Position numbers and translations under genes: made by a program
The notes under the pieces: model-generated
What the model was told of the DNA's origin: nothing
Database searches by the model: none
Seen by the model: the letters and a program-made list of their open reading frames with translations, nothing else
Part shown: positions 55,226 through 64,000 of the stretch, piece after piece
Layout: each line of letters begins with the position of its first letter
Numbering within the stretch: position 1 is the first letter of the stretch
Origin: Paramyrothecium sp. XJ0827
Lineage: Eukaryota; Ascomycota; Sordariomycetes; Hypocreales; Stachybotryaceae
Direction: 5' to 3'
DNA length: 64,000 nt
Assembly (NCBI GenBank): GCA_020881915.1
Contig: JAJFPB010000004.1
Location: forward strand, 992,001 to 1,056,000

Positions 55226-56808
55226 GGTCTCGTCGTGGTCTCAAAACAGGTCCCTTTCCACCAGGGTTCGGCGGTTAAAAAAAGCGCTCCCGTCGAATGA
55301 GGAGGGAGGGAAGTGGTGTGGATGCCGCGTCCTCGTGTGCTGGCTTGCGGCTCGATGATAATTCCCGACAATGATCTTCTCGATGATGCCTGCCCCTTGA
55401 CCGTAGATTCCTTCTTCCCTTCGCAACCTAACTGACCAAAAATAAAAGCGAATGACTGGCCTGGCCCCGGGCCGGATGATCGTGACAATCGCCCTTCTTC
55501 AGCTAAGAGAAAGGTGGTTTTGCTTGGAAGAGCGAGAGGATTGGTGTTGGAGATGGCAAAGCAAAGCAAGCAGAGGAAAAAAGGAACACCTGCTTGCAGC
55601 GCAACTGTCGCCAGAAACACTTTTGATGGAACGAACTGTGGATGATGGAGCGAGAAAAGTCGATGTTCTCTGGGCTGCCCGGGTACCGTATGGTTCCTCC
55701 TGTCTCGTCCCAGGGACCGGCACCACCAGACCAGAGTTACAGCACAGCGTAAAGGTTGCTGTTCTCCTCCTCGTCCCCTTCTCCAGGCCCGCATCGGATG
55801 GCTGCTTCACCCCCCCCCCTCTCTCCCCTCTTCCCTCTCGCCTCCTCCAGCATGAAACGTGCAAAGGGGCCAACCTCACATATTCACAACGACGATGGTC
55901 GAGCACAATGGATCCGTGCGCCCGGGATGCGGGATCTTGCCCGAAGTGGAAGGGGTCGTCACCACACCAGAACGAAGCCATGCGGCGGCCACGCTCGCCT
56001 GGGGCCGGTCCACGACCCGGATTGGGCGATTACGCCGTCCATTCGCACAGCGCACGACGGCGAGAACGTGTTGGAAGGCGTAGAAAGTCGTCAATCTGGG
56101 GCTCGGCGCGTGTTTAGGCCAACCCTGGCTGAGACCGTCGTGGATGGGCATCTGAAACGCTTCCAACGTGAGCCCCTCGACCGCCCACCCACAACCGGCC
56201 AATCACAGCTCGCGCACTCGCCTGCGCCCTGCACCTTAGCTTCATCTCAAACCTCGTTGCTTGCACTGTGTTGGACAGCCTGAAGCCAAGTCAGAGAGTC
56301 GGAGTTAACATTTGCTACGGTATCTCCTGGGGGGCTAAGTGCAGACAGCAGCGTGGATGACGACAGAAATAGCAACATCCCGTGACTTTCTACACAAACG
56401 TTGCTCGACCACAGCAACTCCAAGAACAAACACCCATCCACGTCACTGAACAGCACGAGGGTCGAAGATCATCCTGAGCAATTGATTGCTTTCCATTGCC
56501 GCTGAATTGAGAATTTTTCTAAGCCGTTGATGCATCTATATAGTTTGGGGGGATATTGGTCCTCCTCTGAGTCTTCTTCTTCTTCGTCCAGTCATCACAT
56601 GCCAATATACCCGTCCTGCCTACCTAATGCTTCATGAGCTCCCATCCAAAGAGAGAAAAAAATATTGTCTTGCATGCCTATTAAAACAGTACTAAGTGTC
56701 TTTTGTCCAAGAAAGAACTGAGCAACCGCTCGCTCGCTCCGCTAAGCATGGCCAGGAGCGGCACTGCCCATGGAGCCCTTTTGGTGGGCTGATAAGCAGA
56801 CCAACAAT
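55226..56808. other. Intergenic, no gene seen
   Basis: GC-rich promoter-like sequence between the convergently oriented ends of two minus-strand genes. Plus-strand frames at 55452-56283 overlap one another without domains. Confidence 0.5.
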
Positions 56809-58947
56809 CTAGAATCGGTGCTGACGGCCAACGCTCTCAACTCTCACACCAAGCTCCTGCATCGACCTCGAGTCAATCACACCACGTCCGTCGAAGACCC
56901 ACTTGGGCTTGGCCATGGTGCTAGCGATGCGGACCCAGTCTACGCGTTCCTTGGGCTTGTACTCCTCGGCGCTGCCCATGCCAGTGGCAAAGCCGGTCTT
57001 CTGAGACTCGCGCTCCTGGATGCAGTCAGGGCAAGACTCGTCGCAGGAAGGTTCCCCGTTGAAGCGGTCGAGGGGGTCGTCCGACTTCTCGTCGGGACGC
57101 TGCACAAGATGCTTGTGCAGAGCGAGCAGGTCGTTCTCCGAAGGCGTCGAGTTCTCGAAGGGACGGGGGTCGGACTTGGGGTTGGGCTTGCGGCCAATCA
57201 TCTTGGGCGGCGTGGACTGGCCGTCGGTGGAGGGGGCAGCCACAGGCTTGGGAGGAGCAGAGTTGCGGAACTCGTCGAACTCCGTAGCAATAACAACGGC
57301 GGTACTGCCGTCGCAGGCATCGTAGGCATTGCCGTAGACAGTCACCTGAGCAGCGGCCTCGACGCCAATCAGAGCCTTGACCTCCTCCTTGATGACCAGA
57401 GGGTTGCAGCAAGGGTCGAAGACAGCAATTTGGCGCGGACGCTCCTCCAGGAGGGTCTTGATCATCTCGAGCGCAGGGGCCTCGCGGGTGTCGGAGGTGT
57501 TCTTCTTGAAGGCGTAACCGAGAATTGTGACCTTCTTGCCAACAAGGGTGTTGTTCAGGCACTTAATGACACGGTTGGTGAAGCGATCACGAGCGTACTC
57601 GTTCATCTTGACAACCTGGCGCCAGTACTCGCCAACCTCAGGCAGGCCCATGGTATCAGCCAGGTAGACGAGGTTGAGAACATCCTTCTTGAAGCAGCTG
57701 CCACCGAAACCAATGCCGGCGACAAGGAACTTGTTGCCGATACGGGGGTCAACACCAATGGCACGAGCAACCTCGTCGACGTCGGCGCCGGTCTGCTCGC
57801 AAACGGCAGAGATGGAGTTGATGGAAGAGATACGCTGAGCGAGCATGGAGTTGGCGACCAGCTTGGCCAGTTCAGAGGACCAAACGTTGGTAGTCAGGAT
57901 ACGCTCACGGGGGACCCAAGCGGCGTAGACCTCGACAAGGGCCTCGGCGGCCTTCTTGCCAGAGGGGGTAGGGGCAGAACCGATCAGGATACGGTCGGGG
58001 TAGAGCAAGTCGTTCACGGCGGTACCAGCAGCCAAGAACTCAGGGTTGGACAGAATCTCGAACTGAACACCAGGACGGTGGACGGCAAGCTGGGGACGCA
58101 GATGTTAGCGTCTTCGAGAAGCCAAACACGCCGGCCACTTTGGGCCGAATTAGAAGATATCAACTTACAGTGTCGGCAACGAGCTGGGCTGTCCGGCAAG
58201 GGACAGTGCTCTTCTCGACGATGATAGCACCCTCACGAGCATGCTGAGCAACAACGCCAGTGACGGCTTCGAAAGCGGTCATGTCGGTTGCGCTACCAGC
58301 ACCAACACCACGGTACTTGGTAGGAGTGTTGACGGCAATCAGGACGACATCGGCAGCGGCAATGCTCTCAGCGACAGCGGTGGTGAAGAACAGGTTGCTG
58401 GGTCGGGCAGGGATGGAGACCTTGGCCCCGGCATCCTCGGCGTCGCTGGAGACATTGGTCTCCCGGGCACCGTCACGGGCAACACGGACGATGTCGTGCA
58501 GGCCGGGCTCGTAGATGGGAGGGTGGTGCGAGTTCCAGCGTCGGATACGGGTCTCGTCGCGGTCGACAACGGTGACCTTGATATGGGGGTTCTGGAAGGC
58601 AATGACGGCAGCGGTAGGTCCACCTATGGGGAAGAACAAGCAGAGACGATGTTAGTTTGGTCTCTCTTTGGTTTATCTTTTGCAGGGCGGCACCCGAGAC
58701 ACGCAATTCTCGTCAGGGAGAGCCAATTTGCGGGGGTTCCGAGGGCTCGAGTGCATGGTAAGGCGAAGCGAAGCGGATGGGATGGAGGGAGGGTGCAGGA
58801 GGGGGAAGACGTACCGACGTAACCGGCACCAACGCAGCAGATGTTGCGAACCTTGAGGTCGCCGGCGAATTGGCCGTTGGGCTTCTCCGAGTGGCCATTG
58901 AGGCCGAGGCTCTTGACAGAGTCCATGACGGTCTGAGGAATGGACAT
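56809..58947 (-). CDS. UDP-glucose 6-dehydrogenase
   Basis: Oxidises UDP-glucose to UDP-glucuronate with two NAD+, in the cytosol, feeding nucleotide-sugar and wall-polysaccharide pathways. Three exons, 58947-58815, 58623-58169 and 58089-56809, give 622 aa. The NAD-binding GAGYVG is at residues 40-45 and is completed across intron 1. EKSTVP and NPEFLAAGTA follow. The catalytic Cys lies in GFGGSCFKKD at about residue 328. ILGYAFKKNTSDTREAP marks the UDP-binding C-terminal domain. Within that domain, before DWVRIASTM, sits an insertion of about 120 hydrophilic residues (PKPVAAPSTDGQ ... CPDCIQERESQ) that makes the protein much longer than animal or bacterial enzymes (about 390-495 aa). Codon bias is strong; the opposite strand is stop-free over most of exon 3. 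Confidence 0.95.
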
Positions 58948-61057
58948 GGTGGTAGGTTTGCGCAAATGCCGAAAGGAGCGAGGGGCTTTTTGCTTAGCTA
59001 GGATACTGTAGCAGACAGGGCAGGCGACTGCAAACACGATCTGTTGTCACGCAGAAACCGACGAGGGAAACGCTGTAGGAAGAACAAGAAACAACGAGCC
59101 TTGAAGGAGTATAGGTGGGATAAGGAGGGAGAAACAGATTCTACGAAAAGAGGGATGGGATTCAGGAAGCAAAAAGGGGCAGCAGCAGCTTGGCTCGCGG
59201 TTCGGGCAAGGCCGGCTCAGCTACCGTGCCTTAGTAGGTACCTCACCTACGGTATCTTAGGGGGGCATGTAAGCATGGATACCGCCAACCAGTACCTTCG
59301 CCGGACACGCTGGACATCCTGTGAACCCAGCACTAGTGGCCTCGAGGCGGTGGGTTTAAGGCGGTGAAGAGGTTACTGCCCAGTACTGGTCGCCGTACTC
59401 TGTACCTCTATACGGTACCTCGCCCTCAGCTATCTGATGGCGTTCAGGGGAAAAACAGGGTCCTTCAAGCCTAAACTCCGCCGTCCATGTACAATATCCC
59501 CCTTGGCTTGGCACCCGAAATTTTTTTTATCTTGTCTTGGCACCTAGCGTCATGGGCTGCCCCTCAGCCCACCCCAACGTGCGCGACGCTACACCGTCCC
59601 AAGCTCCCGAGCTTCGGTGCATCTCTCCCCCCCCTCCCCTCATCCAGTGTGCAGTGGCGCCCCCCCTTGGAAGAGTCCCACGGGGGGACGCTACTGCGGC
59701 GCTCTGGTTGGCTGCCCTGCTGGATAATATGGCGGCGGCTCCTGGGAGAAAGAAGGTGGCTTGCATGGGGCCAAGGAGCGCCAGGGTTAGAAGGGGGATA
59801 GCCCGGTCGGTAAATGGGGGCGGGTTCGGTAACGTCTGCAGCATGCGCTGTAACCAGTCCCTGTGTGCCTGTGCCTCCTGTGCATGCACACGGCCGCATT
59901 GCTGCTGTAACGTTATGAGGCTACCTCGATTTGATGGCTTTGCTCGACTTCATCTCGTACTGATCTCGTACTGATCGCTGTACGAGCTGACATGCGCGGG
60001 TTGGTAAAGTGTGTGATCGGCCGGTCTCCTATTCAGTAAGTGTGTCTCCATATGGTCAGCTTATCTTCGCATCCAAGGGGCTGAGGGATCCTTCCTGTTG
60101 CCCGTGCATCCCGCATCCCGCTCCGTTAAACGAAATATCCTATGGTAGCTTCACAAATGACGTGATGTGGAGAGAATCGTAAATAGCTTCAACTTCGGAT
60201 CCTCTCATTTGGGCATCCTGCGGGGGATGTTCTCTGGATTGATAGTCAGATATATGGTACTTCAGCAGACGCTCAGCATCCAAGGCCACACTCCCTTTCC
60301 GTGAGAAACCACAAGGCGATAACTGTGGAAACCAAAAATCCTCATCACTGCAAACCACACTCATGCTATAGGGTAGCAACATGACCGTGGAAATGGCCGG
60401 CGTCTGATCCGTCTTGGCGCGACTCGGTTCTTCGCCAAGACAGGCAGTTCAAAATAAGCAGGGGGTTTTGTTACTAACCAAGCCAAAAGACCTGGCACGG
60501 GAAATGAGAAACCCAAAAGTCACTCAATCTGGTACCCCATCTAACAGTCAATGGGCCCGCCCATTTTGCTGTATAGTCGAGCCAGTCAATGCCTTGGATT
60601 CGTTGCTAGTCTACAGAGTAGTAGCAAGCTTGCGTATCTCTCCTTATCGCCGCCACGAAGCATGCTTTACTCATCAGCAAGATTCGAAGTGTCGATCGCC
60701 CCTTTTCAACCCCAACCCACCGCCAAGACGAACCATATGAACAGCAAGCGCTATAGGAGGATGGGTTGTAAGGGCGATATCTGTTCTCCGGAATGTAGTT
60801 GGCGCGGATCCCATAGAATGGCTGATATGGCATTATATGATGGCACGAATTGAGATGCATACGTGATTTGAGATTGTCCACCTTTACGGAGCTATCCAAA
60901 CGGGGCTGGAGGGAAAATTATTGACAGCATAAAATATCCAGAACCTGCACTAGTTCATCAAGCCATTGGGAAACTATTATAATTATAATTTTGAGCAAGG
61001 CTGACATGAGCCGGGTCGCAAGACTTGCACGAGTCACAAGACTTTGGGAATGACAGG
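58948..61057. other. Intergenic, no gene seen
   Basis: Upstream region of the dehydrogenase gene. It contains TACCTAAGGTA-like words near 59236, pyrimidine tracts before the gene, and otherwise only short frames. Confidence 0.5.
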
Positions 61058-61129
61058 GGTCGCGTGGCCCAATGGCAAGGCGTCTGACTACGAATCAGGA
61101 GATTGTGGGTTCGATCCCCACCGTGACCT
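61058..61129 (+). tRNA. tRNA-Arg (anticodon ACG)
   Basis: A 72-nt cloverleaf. Acceptor stem GGTCGCG/CGTGACC has one G-U pair. Anticodon stem TCTGA/TCAGG surrounds loop CTACGAA, giving anticodon ACG. The T-arm is GTGGG-TTCGATC-CCCAC. No intron. The encoded discriminator is T, and CCA is not encoded. A T5 run follows as terminator. Confidence 0.96.
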
Positions 61130-61133
61130 TATA

Positions 61134-61138
61134 TTTTT
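61134..61138 (+). terminator. RNA polymerase III terminator of tRNA-Arg
   Basis: TTTTT four bases past the tRNA 3' end. Confidence 0.7.
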
Positions 61139-62302
61139 GCCGACTGTCGTACTTTTGCTTCGCAATATTTCTTGATGTGGTCTTGTTTTGGCAGTATGAA
61201 ATAATGAGGTTCTCGGAGTTGAGAGTTTAGGAAGACAAAATGTGGAAGTCGAAGCGGGGTTATATGGGTTTTCAGGGGCTGGCAACGTTGCTTTTTCCTG
61301 AGCTCAGGCCATCCTTCACCCATGCACCACAGCAATTCCAGCAAGCCTCGTACGGCTGGTGGCTGATGAAAGCCTGAAATGTGATTCGTGAGTAAAAAAG
61401 AGGGGGTTTGTTCAACACACGTGGGCATGCGCTCCGAACAGCCCGTCACGTTTACCACAAACCATCAACTCGTCGAGGTCGTATGGAGCCTTGGACAGTA
61501 GTCATGTGGCACTTGTCTATCACATTGTGTTTGTTCGAGAAAACCCCTCTTCTATGCTTGGTAGCCGAAGCTAGTAAAAATCTCCGTTGCATTCATATCA
61601 ACTGTCGAGCTCAATGAAGTCAAACTTGCGTATCATTCGACGGTGCATTGTGGTCTCGGATGTCCGGATACTGATGGCCGATACCATCCAAAGATCCTCG
61701 CTTGTCGGGAGAGACGGGAGGAGAAAAGATTTCGCCGTCAAGTTCCTTCTCACACCCTGCGGCCTTGAAAGGTCCACGATAGTGTTATCGCAGTTGCCAT
61801 GCTGCTCCTTTTTCTCCTCCTGTGTCTTGTCGCGGCCAGAAGGCCTCCACGACCCAATGTAGACTCCTCATGGCATACAGCGCCGCGAAGCACTGTGGTG
61901 AGTTCCGCCATTCTGGAGCCCACAGTCTTCGGGACACTGCCGCAACCTCGCCGGCCGGCGACTTGGCTTGCGCCGACGCCCCAACATTTCAACAACCTAC
62001 CTTACCTCTCCATACACGCAGACTTCCTCTATGCGATCAATTTGTGAAATTCTGAAGGAGTCGAAATCATCATGTTGCATCGAACAACACAGCGCAGTCA
62101 TCCGAACAAGCATTTCCTCGAGAAAAACCCTAGCACGGTCCCACTTCCTTCCTCAACTTGCCATTCTGTCGCATGTATCTCGGGGCTAGCTGAGCCCACC
62201 TTTGCTTCACTTCGCTGGCTCAGACGTGACTGACTTTCTTCTTTTCCAAGGCTCCATCACCTGTCTGCCTGCAACCTTGAGGACCCAGAAAGAGTTAAGT
62301 AG
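61139..62302. other. Intergenic, no gene seen
   Basis: About 1.2 kb; a minus-strand frame around 61615-61800 (SAISIRTSETTMHRRMIRKF) looks mildly protein-like but is unassigned. Confidence 0.4.
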
Positions 62303-63340
62303 TTACAGGTATACGTCCTCCATTTTTGCTTTGCACTCACGGGAAACGAAACTAGTGTTGAGGTATATGACGTAGCCGTAGAGCCGGGTCAGCTTGCGTG
62401 TCTCCGTGACAGTAGAGGGTAGAGAGGAGTCCCAAGGGGTTCCGATGCTTTTCAGGAACTCTCGCCGCAGTTGCAGAAAGGCTTCACCGAGCGGCTGCCC
62501 GTTGAGGAAGCATGTGAAGAATCGCTCTCCCCGGCTTCTAGCAAAGAAGGCAGGAATCTCGGTTTCCGTGCCGACCACGCCTCGCGCGCCCCTACTCATG
62601 AAGTAGGGCACGAAGCCGTCATAGAACATCGGAGACAACTTTGGAGACTTGCAAGCATTGAGAAATATGAGAGGATGACCCGAGAAAAGAGTCTCCCTCG
62701 ATGGATCAAGCTCAAGCTCGCTGAGGGTGATTGTACCTTGAGACAAGCCAAGGCATGCGGCTCCAGGACCTTGCAGGAGACTCCCTCCGGAAGCATGACA
62801 GTAAAAGTAGAGAAGCTTTTCAAGGGAATCTTGCTGGCTCAGGCCTTCTTTATATCGGCTATGTCTTTGCGTACGATAACCTTCACGCAGCTGGTGGTCT
62901 CTTTTTCGGCCCACCATTTTAGCTGCTCGGAAACGTGTTCATGTTCTGTCGTTTCATCATTCCGGTCGTTTACATATATTCCAATGGTGAGTTCTGGCAT
63001 GCTAGAGATGGCCCAAGGCGCAAGGTCGACCGTGTCGGGGCTGTTGAGGACTTTTTGCTCGACCATATGTCGCACGCCAAGGAAGTTTTCCCAGCTCAGC
63101 TTCGACTCGTCTGAAACGTCATCAAAGTAGAGGAAAGCCCATGGAATGGGGGCATTCTGTCCGACCACCTTGATTTTGTACGTCTCGCTTTTGCTGCTTA
63201 GCTGCTGACGAAGCTTGTTGCCGATTCTCTTTGAATCATGGGAGCCATTGATGAAAAATAACCTCTTAAATAGCATATGGCCAGCCCTAGCCAATGTTTT
63301 CAGTGCAAATTTCTCATCTTCTTCGCCAACGGCGTCTCGT
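62303..63340 (-). pseudogene. CHAT-domain (caspase-like) pseudogene, 5'-truncated
   Basis: CHAT domains are clan CD cysteine-protease folds. The upstream part (to about 62840) reads PIPWAFLYFDDVSD and FLGVRHMVEQ, typical of fungal CHAT proteins. The downstream part carries both catalytic residues: His in FYCHASGG and Cys in FLNACKS. YFMSRGARGVVGTETEIPAFFA and a GEAFLQLRREFL helix follow. The two parts are in different frames. Where they meet, about 62838-62860, one frame ends KKA-stop at a TGA and the other resumes QDSLEKLL one base later. So a TGG-to-TGA change and a 1-nt loss appear together. The 5' end gives way to retroelement sequence. The repeats usually found N-terminal to CHAT are missing. 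Confidence 0.75.
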
Positions 63341-64000
63341 CTCTGAAAAACATATTGCTCATTTCTCTCGTACTTCATAACCTGCGACATGGCCTCGCGC
63401 GCTTGCGTGATGGGGAATTCTAGCTCCAATTGTTGGATTCTCAATCCGACTCTCTAGCCAGGCGCGGAACCTTTGGTTCTTTTGAAGCTCGTTTCTATAA
63501 TTTGAAGCTTCATTTCGTGCGTTTGATATAATAATTGAGCAAATACTCTTTAATATTGCTAGCAAGCTTTGCTCTTTGTGATCCATAAAGTAATAGTCCC
63601 ATGCAAAGTCGCTTTCGCGGTCGGTTATAATTGCGCATAATGTATAACCATCAAGGCCGGGTATAATTATGAAATTCAATAGACACTTGTTCCCTGGGTT
63701 TAATATTTCGTTCCTGCGTCTCTCTGTATTCTTATCTCTTCATTTTTCCTGAAGCGCATACTTCATATAGAACGGTTATTAGACCCTTAATTTGAGTACC
63801 TTCAGTTGAGTTCGGTAGGTATTCGAGTACTCTAGGTCCCGGATGGCCCAGTCGCCTGTGCCATAGTAAGGCAGAGGCTCGTATCCCCTTGACTGCGCGA
63901 AGCCTCAGATGATGTAACGATCCCCACAATATCTTAGTCATGATGTCGGTACATAAAGTAACTTCCTAGCCCTGCCCCACCTAATTTACTATGTACGCCG
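63341..64000 (-). mobile_element. Ty1/copia retrotransposon relic (pol: GAG-pre-integrase and integrase)
   Basis: Minus-strand 63941-63732 encodes ALLWHRRLGHPGPRVLEYL and CASGKMKR, the His/Cys pre-integrase zinc motif of copia pol. After an in-frame stop, the integrase core follows at 63679-63359 (LCAIITDRESDFAWDYYFMD, then QRFRAWLESRI). Several catalytic acidic positions are replaced, and stops and shifts interrupt it. No LTR is visible; the element runs off the right edge. Confidence 0.75.

Noticed and set aside
54039..55358. 439-codon plus-strand frame
   Set aside because: Antisense to the GPI-anchored protein gene; Gly/Ser/Ala-rich complement of its Pro/Thr-rich region.
55452..56283. Plus-strand frames of 221 and 175 codons
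   Set aside because: Promoter-like GC-rich spacer; the frames overlap each other and show no motifs.
56770..58224. 484-codon plus-strand frame
   Set aside because: Antisense to UDP-glucose dehydrogenase exon 3; same codon-bias effect, no domain.
63341..63444. Frameshift between the integrase-like and CHAT-like frames read as damage within one CHAT gene
   Set aside because: The upstream frame matches copia integrase, so the change of frame is better explained as a junction of two different sequences.

Overview
The window is nuclear DNA of a filamentous ascomycete (Pezizomycotina, most likely Sordariomycetes). The basis is short GT-AG introns of mostly 40-110 nt with CTAAC/CTGAC branch points 5-20 nt before the acceptor, monocistronic genes on both strands, gene-sparse spacers with low-complexity tracts, and typical fungal families (GLEYA adhesin, DUF6536, LITAF-like, secreted tyrosinase, pepsin-like protease). 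No genus can be fixed from the sequence alone.

Layout. 0.2-1.8 kb (-): phosphatidate cytidylyltransferase. 4.1-6.6 kb (+): an ATRIP/Rad26-like checkpoint protein. 7.0-7.8 kb (-): a secreted Cys-rich protein with a zinc D-Ala-D-Ala-peptidase fold. 9.7-12.3 kb (-): a repeat-rich secreted GLEYA-type protein. 15.9-17.2 kb (+): an RBR ubiquitin ligase. 22.4-24.2 kb (+): an amino-acid permease behind a GATA/CCAAT/TATA promoter. 26.7-27.9 kb (-): a five-exon tyrosinase. 30.7-31.9 kb (+): an aspartic protease interrupted by one in-frame TAG. 33.2-34.0 kb (+): a divergent short-chain dehydrogenase. 35.7-39.5 kb (-): a large dynamin-like (SLIP-GC type) GTPase with about fifteen exons. 41.4-43.0 kb (+): a secreted protein of unknown function, then an AT-rich block. 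43.5-45.6 kb (-): a DUF6536 membrane protein with an in-frame stop. It is divergent from 46.9-49.4 kb (+), an 808-residue membrane protein. 49.8-50.3 kb (-): a relic of a NACHT/WD40 gene. 51.5-52.1 kb (+): a LITAF-like protein. 54.0-55.2 kb (-): a GPI-anchored Cys-rich protein. 56.8-58.9 kb (-): UDP-glucose 6-dehydrogenase. 61.1 kb (+): tRNA-Arg(ACG). 62.3-64.0 kb (-): a CHAT-domain pseudogene abutting a Ty1/copia relic that runs off the window.

The housekeeping genes (CDS1-like, ATRIP-like, permease, UGDH, tRNA) look intact. The accessory genes are often broken: a nonsense codon in the protease, one in the DUF6536 gene, a stop plus a frameshift in the CHAT gene, and remnants only for the NACHT/WD40 gene. 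The right half (35-64 kb) holds a SLIP-GC-like GTPase, an NLR-type WD40 relic and a CHAT relic, all families linked to self/non-self or cell-death responses elsewhere, next to a transposon remnant. The best candidates for something undescribed are the divergent DUF6536/membrane-protein pair, the unknown secreted protein beside it, and the GTPase gene with 27-nt and 10-nt exons and two GC-AG introns. All gene models were spliced by eye with reading-frame checks; no homology search was run.
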